A DNA stretch of 64,000 nt from Caryophanales bacterium (GCA_902363455.1 CABJAC010000004.1:186001-250000), one strand, 5' to 3'. Numbered from the stretch's first letter, positions 34,591-43,283 are shown. Numbers and translations are program-made. The notes: generated by a model from the letters alone, not told the origin.

Positions 34591-35787
34591 TTAACTTAAG
34601 ATATTTTCTTCTGAAACGAGCGTGAACCCGTCGATGACCGTGTCTTCCTCGACTTCAATCAACAAACATTGTTTGCCGTTGTAATTGACCTGCTTAATGT
34701 ACTTCAAGTCTTGGGCACTGACAGAAATATTAGCGACTTTCGTATTGATTTTAATCGATTTTGCTTCATAGTTCGGGACGATGTTACTCGCCTTCATTTC
34801 GTATGTCGTATCATCGATGACTGTTTTGAAGGCCCGTTCGACCTGTTCCGTACTGACGTCTTCGATGCCGCTCGCTTTTAAGACCCGTTCGACTTCTTTG
34901 ACGTCCAGCATCGGAATATCTTCCGGCTCGTCTTCCTTTTCGTCCTCAACGACGAGCAGATGATTGACTTCCTCATAGACACCCGCAAGCGTTTTTGAAT
35001 CGACTGATTCGCCGATGACCAGTTTGACGATTTCTTCAAATACCGCTTTGTCTTCTTCCGCCGTCACGATCTGATCACCGTTCAGGACGTTTTCGATGAA
35101 CAAAAGGTCCGGTTTATTCGGCTTGCTTGCTGTGTAAAGGACACGGTTGACGTCCGCCGCATTATCCGTGAAGCAGGGGAATAAAAAGCCGCCGATTGGT
35201 GACGCCAGTTTGATGACCGGATTGATCAGCAGGTTCGACTTGAACTCGAGATCGACATAGTCAAAGACAAGCGACTGTTTCGGCAGTTCCGTCTGGTTGA
35301 GACTGCTGAGAATAAACGGTGTCGTATAGACTTCATCGTTCTTATCCACTTCTGTCTCGTCTGCCTGCCGTTTTGTCGTCTTGTAATACTGTCCCCGGAT
35401 GAACGTGACGACGATATCGTTTTCGTACTGCACGTCTTGGACCATCTTCAGCGCAATCTGTTGCATCTGCTCCGTCCAGTCTTCCGTCTCTTCCGTGTAC
35501 AGGCCTTCGTACAACAGTTGTTGCGTATGTCCGGTCGCGCCCTCTTCCGGCTGCTGGAACTTGACCTCAAACAGCTTGATGTCGAGTTTCCCGGTCAGGA
35601 CTTTTTTGAAGTTCGCGAGGAACAATTCCTGTTGCTCGAGTTCAAGAAAGGCGAACGGTCGGCTTTCCTCATAGAAGATTTCACTCGTTTCTTTGCGGAT
35701 ATATACATTATAAATTTCGTTGATTTTAAGTAGTTCCGAGTCGACCTTAAAATGGCGACGGATATCACTGATGTCTTGTTTGTTCAT
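34591..35787 (-). CDS. DUF4317 protein
   Basis: A 398-residue soluble protein whose N-terminus (MNKQDISDIRRHFKVDSELLKI, then FLANFKKVLTGKLDIKLFEVKFQ) matches the DUF4317 family. Its function is not known. No membrane segment is present; the acidic stretch EDEKEDEPEDIP near residue 285 may be a linker between two domains. It is monocistronic, with terminators on both sides. Confidence 0.85.
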   Translation of the reverse strand: MNKQDISDIRRHFKVDSELLKINEIYNVYIRKETSEIFYEESRPFAFLELEQQELFLANFKKVLTGKLDIKLFEVKFQQPEEGATGHTQQLLYEGLYTEETEDWTEQMQQIALKMVQDVQYENDIVVTFIRGQYYKTTKRQADETEVDKNDEVYTTPFILSSLNQTELPKQSLVFDYVDLEFKSNLLINPVIKLASPIGGFLFPCFTDNAADVNRVLYTASKPNKPDLLFIENVLNGDQIVTAEEDKAVFEEIVKLVIGESVDSKTLAGVYEEVNHLLVVEDEKEDEPEDIPMLDVKEVERVLKASGIEDVSTEQVERAFKTVIDDTTYEMKASNIVPNYEAKSIKINTKVANISVSAQDLKYIKQVNYNGKQCLLIEVEEDTVIDGFTLVSEENILS

Positions 35788-35831
35788 GGTACGGTCTCAG
35801 CTCCTTGGCGTTTGAATTCCTCGTGGCTCCT

Positions 35832-35876
35832 AAAAAAGGAGTACCTTCTGTTCAAATCGAACAGAGGTACCCCTTT
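35832..35876 (-). terminator. Terminator after the small membrane protein pair
   Basis: AAGGGGTACCTCTGTTC / GAACAGAAGGTACTCCTT is followed by T5-7 on the minus strand. Confidence 0.85.
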
Positions 35877-35912
35877 ACTATACAAGATTTGAATCAGATT
35901 CGCTGACAGAGT

Positions 35913-36092
35913 TTAATTCTTCGCTCGTGAACTGAATAAATAATGTTTGATCAGATAACCGACAAGAACAATCAGCAACGCGATGGAAAAGTAGACGATG
36001 AAATTCAGCGCGACCGGCAGAAAAATCGATACGACATAAATGATCATCACGGTGACGGCATAAAACAGTAAAAATAGACTGATGGCTTTCAA
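35913..36092 (-). CDS. Small membrane protein, 59 aa
   Basis: The start is read as TTG at 36092, because AAAGGAG lies 8 bases upstream; the longer ATG frame overlaps the upstream gene and has no ribosome-binding site. The product (M)KAISLFLLFYAVTVMII... has two hydrophobic helices separated by a short loop and a basic C-terminus (SSRAKN). The family is unknown. It is 28 bp downstream of another small membrane-protein gene, and probably forms an operon with it. Confidence 0.55.
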   Translation of the reverse strand: MKAISLFLLFYAVTVMIIYVVSIFLPVALNFIVYFSIALLIVLVGYLIKHYLFSSRAKN

Positions 36093-36120
36093 CGGACTTC
36101 TCCTTTCGATGGGGTTCTTG

Positions 36121-36339
36121 TTACTCCTGTTCGAATGCTCTAAAACTGTAGGAGTTCGTGATTGGTTCATGAATCACCAATTCGTAGCCAAAACCTCGTT
36201 CGTCTGCCTGCTCAACAATGGATTCAATCTGAATCGAGTTGAGATGACGTTGGACGAAAACAAGTGTCATGATCATCAAGACGATTAGTCCTGCTAAAAT
36301 AAAACTTGGTGTAATTGACGTATGTAATCCTTTTTTCAT
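36121..36339 (-). CDS. Small membrane-anchored protein, 72 aa
   Basis: The start at 36339 has AAGGAG 8 bases upstream. One membrane helix (about residues 9-29, FILAGLIVLMIMTLVFV) is followed by about 40 polar residues that would face outward or inward. I recognise no family. It is the first gene of a putative two-gene operon of tiny membrane proteins. Confidence 0.55.
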   Translation of the reverse strand: MKKGLHTSITPSFILAGLIVLMIMTLVFVQRHLNSIQIESIVEQADERGFGYELVIHEPITNSYSFRAFEQE

Positions 36340-36503
36340 CCCCTCGGCTCCTTCCTTCATTCATACGTTTTTCCTTATGTAAAGTTCCAGATTTCCCCAT
36401 TATCGTTCTTGGATGATACAGATTCGTTGGAAATTTGTTTAATAAAAGTTTAACTAAGGAAAAAATCATACATACAGATCATGTAAAAGAAAGCAGGTGT
36501 CTC

Positions 36504-36758
36504 ATGGTGACTCAAATCATCGGTCTCGTGTCAGTCTTCCTGATTCTCGCCTTGATTTTTACCAATCGTTCTCTTCTGACCATCCTTCTGGTAGTGTTCG
36601 TAAGCTCGATTGCTTTGTTTTTTATACGCATTTCACTGGAAAAAATGCCGCTCTTAGATGCTTTCTTTGATTCGTTTGGTTTTTTATCAAATATTGTTCT
36701 AGTTTTTTTAGTCGTCCATTTTTTCAAAAAACGATCAGCACACGATAAAAGTCTGTAA
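36504..36758 (+). CDS. Small membrane protein, 84 aa
   Basis: The start at 36504 follows AAGCAGGTG. The product has three hydrophobic helices (residues 3-21, 24-45 and about 57-75) and a basic tail KKRSAHDKSL. I recognise no family. It is divergent from the other small membrane-protein genes and followed by its own terminator. Confidence 0.6.
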   Translation: MVTQIIGLVSVFLILALIFTNRSLLTILLVVFVSSIALFFIRISLEKMPLLDAFFDSFGFLSNIVLVFLVVHFFKKRSAHDKSL

Positions 36759-36760
36759 CC

Positions 36761-36788
36761 AAAGCATCCCAATAGCGGGTGCTTTTTT
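36761..36788 (+). terminator. Terminator
   Basis: AAAGCATCCC-AATA-GCGGGTGCTTTTTT, directly after the 84-residue membrane protein gene. The rest of the gap to 37028 is A+T-rich, with a 14-bp palindrome at 36930-36943. Confidence 0.85.
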
Positions 36789-36929
36789 GTGTGTTAAAAG
36801 TCTCTGTAATTTTAAATCATTCACTTCGTTTTGATCCGATATTGATTTTAATTTTTAAGTAATTTATTTCTCTGTTACTTTAGGCTTAATTCCAAAAAAA
36901 TATTTTCGGTAAAAAGTATTCAACTTTTG

Positions 36930-36943
36930 TAATGTTTACATTA
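36930..36943. promoter_or_regulatory. 14-bp palindrome, possible operator
   Basis: TAATGT-TT-ACATTA is a perfect palindrome in the A+T-rich leader, 86 bases upstream of the secreted nuclease gene. The bound protein, if any, is unknown. Confidence 0.4.
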
Positions 36944-37028
36944 TTTTAACCCTATCCAAAATATTCGATGGCATACTGAGTGAGTTGAGAGGATTCTCTC
37001 ATCACACTTACATAAGAGGAGGCAGTTC

Positions 37029-37661
37029 ATGTTCCAGAAAATCAAGCTACTCGCCGTATGGTTTGTTTTGTTTCTCACTGCGTTTCAGTTCGACCTCTCA
37101 CCCGTTTCCGCACTCCCGGCCGGCATTCCGTCAAAAGCGACGGCTCAATCTGAGCTCAACGCACTGACAGTCAAGACCGAAAGTACGATGACCGGTTACT
37201 CCCGTGATCTCTTCCCGCATTGGAGCAGCCAAGGAAGCGGCTGTGACACCCGTCAAGTCGTCTTGAAACGCGATGCGGATTCTTATGTCGGCAACTGTCC
37301 GGTTACGTCCGGCTCATGGTACAGTTATTATGATGGACTGACATTCACGAACCCGTCCGATCTCGACATCGATCATGTCGTGCCGCTCGCGGAAGCATGG
37401 CGTTCAGGTGCAAGCAGCTGGACGACAACGACACGTCAGGCATTCGCAAACGATCTCAACGGTCCGCAATTGATTGCCGTCTCCGCAAGCTCGAACCGTT
37501 CAAAGGGTGACCAGGATCCATCGACATGGAAACCCACCCATGCCGGCGCAAGCTGTGCCTACTCGAAGATGTGGATTAATACGAAAAGTCGTTGGGGCTT
37601 AAGTCTCCAATCCTCTGAAAAAACAGCACTGCAAACGATGCTGAACACCTGTACATACTAA
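37029..37661 (+). CDS. Secreted HNH-type nuclease
   Basis: A 210-residue exported protein. A signal peptide (LLAVWFVLFLTAFQF, cleavage after VSA at about residue 28) is followed by a domain with DIDHVVPLAEAWRSG (His116), then NDLNGPQL and SNRSKGDQDPSTWKP. This is the HNH/DUF1524-type pattern of secreted bacterial nucleases. Cys 72, 90, 176 and 208 could form two disulfides. It would degrade extracellular DNA for nutrients or act on competitors (inference). GAGGAGGCAG precedes ATG. A small gene follows after 15 bases. Confidence 0.87.
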   Translation: MFQKIKLLAVWFVLFLTAFQFDLSPVSALPAGIPSKATAQSELNALTVKTESTMTGYSRDLFPHWSSQGSGCDTRQVVLKRDADSYVGNCPVTSGSWYSYYDGLTFTNPSDLDIDHVVPLAEAWRSGASSWTTTTRQAFANDLNGPQLIAVSASSNRSKGDQDPSTWKPTHAGASCAYSKMWINTKSRWGLSLQSSEKTALQTMLNTCTY

Positions 37662-37676
37662 GAAGGAGTCGATTCG

Positions 37677-37919
37677 ATGGAAACGAAAACCTCTACGTTT
37701 ACCGCCACGCACGGTGTGATGACGAATGAAGTCGGTGTCATCAGCGGCGAACTGGAATTACGAACGACCTGCCAGGAAGACGGTACACTCGAACTCGCCA
37801 TCTCCTATGTTGGCTCAACCGACGTTTACACATTACCCGGCAAGGATTATCAGCTGCATGATGTCCGCGACCATGAAGTCGTGCACCGGATGCTCGCGAC
37901 GGTGCTGGAACGAACATAA
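37677..37919 (+). CDS. Hypothetical protein, 80 aa
   Basis: A small acidic soluble protein (METKTSTFTATHGV...) with AAGAAGGAG upstream, 15 bases behind the secreted nuclease and clearly co-transcribed. No signal peptide or membrane segment is visible. I do not recognise a family. It would remain in the cytoplasm; a nuclease inhibitor is conceivable but there is no direct evidence. Confidence 0.6.
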   Translation: METKTSTFTATHGVMTNEVGVISGELELRTTCQEDGTLELAISYVGSTDVYTLPGKDYQLHDVRDHEVVHRMLATVLERT

Positions 37920-37936
37920 AAAAATTGAATATCCTA

Positions 37937-37985
37937 CAAAAAACACATGTGGAATTGACCTCGCTGTCAGTCCTACATGTGTTTT
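37937..37985. terminator. Hairpin after the nuclease pair
   Basis: AAAAACACATGTGGA and TCCTACATGTGTTTT form a stem of about 14 bp. The T run is present on the minus-strand side only, so termination of the plus-strand operon is plausible but weak. Confidence 0.5.
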
Positions 37986-38135
37986 GGATTGAATTAGACA
38001 TTCTGTTGGACATATTCCGCAATTGTCCATTTTTTTCATTGTCTCCACATTTAGATGGATCGTAGCGCTATCAACTAAAAAGAAAAACGTAGAAAAACTA
38101 CTCCTACTTTAATAATCAAAATAGCAGAATCGATA

Positions 38136-38486
38136 CTATTTTTTTTGTTTTGTTTCATTGAAAAGTATCATCGGATCATAAGGTGCATTAGGATCATTTT
38201 TCAAATTGATAAAATGTCTTTGATCATTCCAATCCCCAAACTGCTCCGTATAGGGCATTTCCAATGACTGAAACACTTCCTCATTTTTGACCAGACCAAT
38301 GTAAACTTCGTACCCTTCATCATCTGATGAGAAAAAGCCGCCTTCAGCAGCTGTAGTTTCAACCAGCGCTTCATCGATCAAATCTTTTAATTTCAATAAT
38401 GCTTGTTTATTGCCAACAATAAAGGATTCTTGATGATTGGTATGCTGAGCATAAATATGTAAATACATCTGGTGTTTCCATGACAT
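38136..38486 (-). CDS. Hypothetical protein, 116 aa
   Basis: A small acidic protein with no recognised family. It has a mixed alpha/beta pattern: MYLHIYAQHT, KLKDLIDEALVE, EGYEVYIGLVKNEEVFQ. GGTGAGAAGG lies upstream of ATG. Size and acidity resemble immunity or antitoxin-like proteins, but this is only an impression. The gene is in an A+T-rich stretch together with the next one. Confidence 0.55.
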   Translation of the reverse strand: MSWKHQMYLHIYAQHTNHQESFIVGNKQALLKLKDLIDEALVETTAAEGGFFSSDDEGYEVYIGLVKNEEVFQSLEMPYTEQFGDWNDQRHFINLKNDPNAPYDPMILFNETKQKK

Positions 38487-38598
38487 GATGCCTTCTCACC
38501 TCACCGGTTTTTTTTTCAAGTGGACTTTTTATTTATTATTGACTTGAATATGTTCTAAATGTAATTGACGAAATCCTAAAATAAAAGGTTCTTCATTT

Positions 38599-39042
38599 TT
38601 ATTCCTTACTCTCATATCGCTGCTGTTTTCCCATCCAATCATTTCTTTCTCTCCATCTAAGTTTTTTAGCTGATATCCAGCTTACGTTCTGTTCGATATT
38701 GCTCGGATCGAAATCAATATCATCTGACCAGTAATAAGTATCATGCTGTTTTAAAATGACAGCCTCAAAAATTATCGAGGGGAAATTTTCTGGTGTCGGA
38801 AGGATATGAATTCCTGTTACACCTTCAAACCATAATTCAATCGCAGACGGGTTTTTGAACTGACGTTGAAATAACAGTTTGACGTTTGTATCTAATCCGC
38901 TTGGAGCAGCCATCGTCAGATTCTCATCAACATACGTTTCGGTCCACATATGCATTTCCTTCAAACACCCGTCATGAAAATAACCAAAGTCCTCAAGTAA
39001 TTCCCTGATTTCTGATTCCTCTTTTAGTTCAATCCAGTTCAT
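38599..39042 (-). CDS. Hypothetical protein, 147 aa
   Basis: A small acidic protein. The segments FGYFHDGCLKEMHMW, LLFQRQFKNPSAIELWFEGV and a Trp-rich C-terminus recall a widespread family of small uncharacterised proteins sometimes found near toxin immunity genes, but I cannot name it securely. It is A+T-rich, with 112 bp to the next minus-strand gene. GGAGGTAACC precedes ATG. There is no toxin gene next to it. Confidence 0.55.
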   Translation of the reverse strand: MNWIELKEESEIRELLEDFGYFHDGCLKEMHMWTETYVDENLTMAAPSGLDTNVKLLFQRQFKNPSAIELWFEGVTGIHILPTPENFPSIIFEAVILKQHDTYYWSDDIDFDPSNIEQNVSWISAKKLRWRERNDWMGKQQRYESKE

Positions 39043-39095
39043 AGGTTACCTCCGGTGCATTTTTTTGATCATCTCTTCTTGTCAGAAAAGCTATG

Positions 39096-39151
39096 CTATA
39101 CAAAAGACCATCTCAATTGCGTAACAGCATTTGGGATGGTCTTTTGTATAG
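39096..39151. terminator. Long hairpin terminator after rlmH
   Basis: CTATACAAAAGACCATC (39096-39112) and GATGGTCTTTTGTATAG (39135-39151) are perfectly complementary over 17 bp. It lies directly after the rlmH stop codon. Confidence 0.85.
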
Positions 39152-39158
39152 ACTGAAC

Positions 39159-39641
39159 TTACTTATGATACGGTTCATTCCGATTAATCCGGTACGCCCG
39201 GTAAATCTGCTCACACAGAATCATCTTCATCAATTGATGGGGAAATGTCATCTTCGAGAACGAAATCGTATCGTTTGCTCGTTGCATGACTTCCGGTGCG
39301 AGACCAAGCGATCCGCCGATGACAAACGCGATTTTACTTTTGCCATACGTCGCCAGTCGATCGAGTTCTGTCGCAAACTGTTCACTCGTCCGTTGCTTTC
39401 CTTCGATAGCAAGTGCGTAGACGTGAACGTCCGGTCCAATCTTCGCTAAAATCCGTTCGCCCTCTTTTTTCTTCACTTGCTGCATCTCGGCGTCACTTAA
39501 TTGTTCCGGTGCTTTTTCGTCCGGTACCTCGATTTCTTGAATCGAACAATAGGCGCCAAGACGTTTCGTATATTCGGCAATCCCTTGCTTCAAGTACTTC
39601 TCTTTCAGCTTTCCGACCGTGATAATGGTAATTTGCATCAT
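39159..39641 (-). CDS. rlmH: 23S rRNA pseudouridine(1915) N3-methyltransferase
   Basis: A SPOUT methyltransferase of 160 residues that methylates pseudouridine 1915 in helix 69 of 23S rRNA in assembled ribosomes. [25 protein letters not shown] is the N-terminus, [17 protein letters not shown] forms the SAM-binding trefoil knot, and the protein ends with the invariant [17 protein letters not shown]. Two adjacent ATG codons start it; only a weak ribosome-binding sequence is visible. Its position after walJ-htrA is conserved in Bacillales. Perfect DnaA boxes lie just upstream. Confidence 0.97.
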   Translation of the reverse strand: MMQITIITVGKLKEKYLKQGIAEYTKRLGAYCSIQEIEVPDEKAPEQLSDAEMQQVKKKEGERILAKIGPDVHVYALAIEGKQRTSEQFATELDRLATYGKSKIAFVIGGSLGLAPEVMQRANDTISFSKMTFPHQLMKMILCEQIYRAYRINRNEPYHK

Positions 39642-39672
39642 TTTTCTCGCTTTCTGACAGAAAATTCAGGAG

Positions 39673-39960
39673 TTATCCACAGAGTTATCCACATGTCCAC
39701 ATGTTGATAATTATTTTTTGCTTGACACAAGATATGTCGCGGGCTGGTCACAGTACTCACACGTGACCTTTTTCTCTGCCGGCACCTCTTCTAAAATCGG
39801 GTACTCTTCCGTTTCATCGACTACTTCGTCGAGCGCTAACTCGACGTGTTCTAAACAGACATATTTATCCACAGGTCTTTTCCTCCTTTTAAGTTATCCA
39901 CATTTATCCGCTACCAGTATAACAAAAATTGACTTCCCTCACTGAAAAAAGTTATCCACA
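39673..39960. promoter_or_regulatory. DnaA-box cluster
   Basis: TTATCCACA occurs perfectly five times on the plus strand: 39673-39681, 39685-39693, 39865-39873, 39894-39902 and 39952-39960. An inverted one-mismatch copy (TGTTGATAA) is at 39702-39710 and a two-mismatch copy at 39904-39912. A 9-mer is expected about 0.002 times in a stretch of this length counting both strands. It surrounds the CxxH/CxxC gene and lies upstream of rlmH. Confidence 0.85.
39711..39872 (-). CDS. CxxH/CxxC protein (BA_5709-like), 53 aa
   Basis: A 53-codon gene starting with GTG at 39872, with AAAGGAGG nine bases upstream. The product has CLEHVELALDEVVDE at the N-terminus and CEYCDQPATYLVS near the C-terminus. The CxxH and CxxC pairs probably bind one zinc. 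This matches the small CxxH/CxxC family found next to rlmH in Bacillales. The function is unknown. Its start codon lies within a perfect DnaA box (39865-39873), so DnaA could affect its transcription. Confidence 0.8.
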   Translation of the reverse strand: MDKYVCLEHVELALDEVVDETEEYPILEEVPAEKKVTCEYCDQPATYLVSSKK

Positions 39961-40027
39961 CCTCTTCTTTGGAATTACTTCTTTGATCAGCTTCCCTCTC
40001 AGTACCAATCCATTCATCGTGTCCGCT

Positions 40028-40165
40028 GCACGCGACTCCTACAGGAAAAAGCGCGGCTCGCCCGCGCTGTCAGAGGAAAACGAGAACCGGGCATCGACGC
40101 CGACAGGCAAGTAAGCCCGCGGCTTGTTCCTCGCCTGAGGAAAGCGCGTGACAGCGAATCACGAT
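40028..40165. repeat. Structured intergenic repeat, copy 2
   Basis: Reads CGCGACTCCTACAGGAAAAA, GCGCGG, CGCTGTCAGAGG, CGAGAACCGGGC, CCCGCGGCTTG and CTCGCCTGAGGAAAGCGCG. The blocks align in order with the reverse complement of 17954-18076. It lies in the 367-bp gap between the CxxH/CxxC gene and htrA. Confidence 0.75.
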
Positions 40166-40194
40166 GAGAACCGGAGAGACCATCTTTTTTGTGC

Positions 40195-40227
40195 ACAAAA
40201 AAACTACCCGCACGTATACGAGTAGTT
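40195..40227 (-). terminator. Terminator of the wal-htrA operon
   Basis: On the minus strand, AACTACTCG / CGGGTAGTT is followed by T7, 13 bases after the htrA stop. Confidence 0.88.
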
Positions 40228-40239
40228 GATCTGAATCTG

Positions 40240-41532
40240 TTATTGTACTGTCGCCGCTTGCGCCGACAGTTTGACATCCAGTGTCTGCTTCTCGCCGCCC
40301 CGGTAGAACGTCACCTTGACGTTGTCGCCGACTTTCGCATCCCGGTACAGAACACTTTTTAGATCGGCAAACGAGTTGATGTCCTTGCCGTTAATCTCGA
40401 CGATGACATCATTTTCTTTCATCCCTGCTTTTTCCGCTCCACTGTTGCCCGTCAAACCGACGACGACAATCCCGCGGGTGACGTCATTCGGTAACTTCAG
40501 ACGATCTTCCCGGAAACCGCTCGGGAATTCCTGAACGTCCCGAATCTGAATCCCGAGTTGCGGACGAATCACTTCACCGTTTTGTTCGAGATCACGCATG
40601 ATCGGCAACGCTTCGTTGATTGGAATCGCAAACCCGACCCCTTCGACACTCGCTTCGGCAATCTTCATCGAGTTGATCCCGATCAATTGACCGGACGTAT
40701 TGATGAGCGCTCCGCCTGAGTTACCAGGATTGATTGCGGCATCCGTCTGAATGACTTCGGTGTTGAAGTCCTGCTGACCGTCCTTGTTCGTATCAACCGG
40801 CACCGTCCGTTCCTGGGCACTGATGACACCGCGTGTCACCGAGTTTGCAAAAATCCCGAGCGGATTCCCGATCGCAAGGACCGTTTCCCCGGCACGTAAC
40901 GTATCCGAATCACCGAGTTTCACGACTTGTGTCACTTTTGAAGCATCAATCGACAACACGGCTAAATCGTACGTCGGATCTTCTCCGAGGACTTTCGCTT
41001 CCAGTGCCGTTCCGTCCGATAACGTGACCGACAATCGGCTGGCTCCTTCGACGACGTGATAGTTCGTGACGACATAGGCTTTGTTGCCGTCTTTTTTATA
41101 GATGACACCGGATCCGGCACCCGTCTCTTGCGCACCGCCTTGGAATGAGTTTTGCAGGTTCGTCACGCTGACGACGGCTTCTCTCGTCTGACTGACGGCG
41201 CCGACGATATCGTTTTCCGATTCCGTCGCGTTTGATGCCGCTTGTTCCGGTGTTGCCGTCGAGACCGGTGCCGGACCCGTCATCTCGTCACGGACGAACG
41301 GCCAGGCGATCAAGGCAATCAACAGCGCCCCGATGATCCCGCCGATTAAGCCGACAAAAAAGGCTTTTCCGCCGCCGCGGCGTTTTGGTGCAGGTGGTTC
41401 TTCTTCATATGATTCACGATAAGGACTGACCGGCTCGTCTTCACTTGGTCGTCGCGGCGGAAAGCCGCTTGTCTCATCGGTCGATGCGTAAGGCTGATCT
41501 GATTCGTTCCGTGGTTCTTCTGGTCGATCCAT
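40240..41532 (-). CDS. htrA: HtrA/DegP-family membrane-anchored serine protease
   Basis: A 430-residue quality-control protease. The cytoplasmic Pro/Glu-rich N-terminus (about 55 residues) leads to one membrane helix (FFVGLIGGIIGALLIALIAWPF), then an extracytoplasmic trypsin-like domain with triad His (TNYHVV), Asp (YDLAVL) and Ser (GNSGGAL), and one PDZ domain (about 325-420). The ATG at 41532 is preferred over GTG at 41538 because GGAGG lies 9 bases upstream. The position after walJ corresponds to htrC/yycK of Bacillus. It is 106 bp downstream of walJ, so it may be part of the wal operon or have its own promoter. Confidence 0.93.
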   Translation of the reverse strand: MDRPEEPRNESDQPYASTDETSGFPPRRPSEDEPVSPYRESYEEEPPAPKRRGGGKAFFVGLIGGIIGALLIALIAWPFVRDEMTGPAPVSTATPEQAASNATESENDIVGAVSQTREAVVSVTNLQNSFQGGAQETGAGSGVIYKKDGNKAYVVTNYHVVEGASRLSVTLSDGTALEAKVLGEDPTYDLAVLSIDASKVTQVVKLGDSDTLRAGETVLAIGNPLGIFANSVTRGVISAQERTVPVDTNKDGQQDFNTEVIQTDAAINPGNSGGALINTSGQLIGINSMKIAEASVEGVGFAIPINEALPIMRDLEQNGEVIRPQLGIQIRDVQEFPSGFREDRLKLPNDVTRGIVVVGLTGNSGAEKAGMKENDVIVEINGKDINSFADLKSVLYRDAKVGDNVKVTFYRGGEKQTLDVKLSAQAATVQ

Positions 41533-41638
41533 CGACACACGCCTCCTTCTAAACTCTCTTTACACAAGTATACCCCCATCACGTGGCGAGTTAGCCAAAT
41601 GTGGGGGTCTTTTGAGCATATTCAGTAATTTCCCATAA

Positions 41639-42430
41639 TCAGAGCTTCAAAAGCGGCGTCGGAATGACGGGATCGGTGTCGAGCAACTGGATCTTGCTGA
41701 GGTCGACATCGCGGCTCGCGAGCGTCTGGGAGACACTCATCCGGGCCAGCTCCTTCATGTTGTTGTCCTTACTCAAGTGGGCCATATGAATCCGTTTCGT
41801 CCGGTCGTCGAGCACTTCGCTCATCGCGATTGCCGCGTCTTCGTTCGAGACGTGACCGTAATCGCCGAGGATCCGTCGTTTGACGCTCCATGGGTAATGT
41901 CCCATCTGAAGCATCCCGATATCGTGGTTTGCTTCAAAAATATAGGCATCGGCGCCGCGGATGACGCCTTTCATCCGGTCCGAGACGTAACCCGTATCCG
42001 TGATGTGCGCCAGCCGTTTTCCCTCGTGGGCGAACTGGAAGAACATCGGATCGGCCGCGTCATGACTGACGTTAAACGATTCGACCTCGATGTCACCGAA
42101 CTGTTTGACCTCACCGACTTCCCAAAGGAACTTCAGTGCGGGATCGATCTTGCCGATCTTCGCTTCCATCGCCGCCCACGTCTTTTCGTTCGCATAGAGC
42201 GGGATATTGTACTTCCGCGCCATGATGCCGACGCCTTTGATATGATCCGAATGTTCGTGGGTGACGAACAAACCGTCAATCTGATCCGGTGACCGGTGGA
42301 TCTGGTCGAACAGGGCGAGCATCGCTTTTCCGGTCAGGCCGGCGTCGACGAGCAGGCGGGTCTGTTCACTTTCGATGTAGAGGGCATTCCCCGTCGAGCC
42401 ACTGGCAAGAACGCTGTAGTGTAGGCTCAT
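41639..42430 (-). CDS. walJ: WalJ, metallo-beta-lactamase-fold nuclease-like protein
   Basis: A 263-residue MBL-fold protein (YycJ). The zinc motif [11 protein letters not shown] is complete, with further ligands in NVSHDAADP and ITDTGYVS, and [10 protein letters not shown] near the end. The family is linked to DNA replication/cell-cycle coordination and has 5'-exonuclease-like relatives. The start at 42430 has GAGGA upstream, with a 10-bp gap to walI. It is the last gene of walRKHIJ. Confidence 0.94.
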   Translation of the reverse strand: MSLHYSVLASGSTGNALYIESEQTRLLVDAGLTGKAMLALFDQIHRSPDQIDGLFVTHEHSDHIKGVGIMARKYNIPLYANEKTWAAMEAKIGKIDPALKFLWEVGEVKQFGDIEVESFNVSHDAADPMFFQFAHEGKRLAHITDTGYVSDRMKGVIRGADAYIFEANHDIGMLQMGHYPWSVKRRILGDYGHVSNEDAAIAMSEVLDDRTKRIHMAHLSKDNNMKELARMSVSQTLASRDVDLSKIQLLDTDPVIPTPLLKL

Positions 42431-42440
42431 CGTGCATTCC

Positions 42441-43277
42441 TCATTTCTCTGAAACGGTATCAAGCCGTTCGATGGTCTGGACTCCGCCGTCAATCGCATT
42501 GACGAAATACAGTTCTTCTCCGTTCAGTTCAATCTGCCACGTCGGCGGTAGAATCTGAACCGATTTCGTTCCTTCCGTCACGAGACAGAAGTAGCCGAGT
42601 TGTTGACTCGTCATCCGTTTTGACGCCGGGAACAAACCTTGCTCCGACAGTTGGATGACGGACTCACTCGCTGACAATAACGTGACATCTTGGGCCTGAC
42701 GGACGACTTTATTTAAGTGGCGTTGCTTATAACTGACAATTTCTTTTTGATCGTTTAATTGCAGTACGAGTAACGACGGACCAATCATCGCATCGTCTTT
42801 TCGGGACTGTTGCGGCGTCGAATACAACGGTTGTTCTTTATACGTCTGAACGAACGTCATCTCGTTGTGTTTGCTGTCATACTTCCAAAATGTATAATCC
42901 GTCCCGTAGGCAGCCGCGGACTGAACGAACGCAGTCGCTGAGTCACGCATCGCCTTCGCTTCGAGCGGATGCGGCTTCGTCAGCCGAACCGACCACTCAC
43001 TTTGATTTTTAACAGAGGTCACCGCATCTTTAATCGTCGATCCGATTTTGGGCGCCAAGGAACTGGTATCGACTTCTGCCGTCAGATAACCGATTTCTTT
43101 GGAGACCGGTTGCAATTTTTTCTCATCAATCTTTCGTTCTTTCAAAACGGTTTTTCCGTCCGCATTCGTCGTGACGATCCGGGGATCAATCATCCGATCC
43201 ATCAGTTGAACGGCAAGATAGACGTTCAGGATCAGGAACGTCAGAATCAATAACATTTTTGCTTTATTCCAATCCAT
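42441..43277 (-). CDS. walI: WalI, regulator of WalK
   Basis: A 278-residue single-pass protein (YycI). The N-terminal helix [24 protein letters not shown] anchors an extracytoplasmic domain. WalI and WalH bind WalK in the membrane and control its kinase activity. Sequence conservation of these two proteins is low, so the call leans on size, topology and position: walH ends 6 bp upstream and walJ begins 10 bp downstream. Confidence 0.9.
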   Translation of the reverse strand: MDWNKAKMLLILTFLILNVYLAVQLMDRMIDPRIVTTNADGKTVLKERKIDEKKLQPVSKEIGYLTAEVDTSSLAPKIGSTIKDAVTSVKNQSEWSVRLTKPHPLEAKAMRDSATAFVQSAAAYGTDYTFWKYDSKHNEMTFVQTYKEQPLYSTPQQSRKDDAMIGPSLLVLQLNDQKEIVSYKQRHLNKVVRQAQDVTLLSASESVIQLSEQGLFPASKRMTSQQLGYFCLVTEGTKSVQILPPTWQIELNGEELYFVNAIDGGVQTIERLDTVSEK

Positions 43278-43283
43278 GATCCC

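Noticed and set aside
36930..36943. TAATGTTTACATTA as a TnrA or GlnR site
   Set aside because: The spacing and base pattern do not match the TGTNA-N7-TNACA consensus of those regulators; kept only as an unassigned palindrome.
39096..39151. 17-bp perfect inverted repeat as ends of a small mobile element
   Set aside because: It contains only a 22-base loop, lies right behind the rlmH stop codon and has A and T runs at the right places; it is best explained as a terminator.
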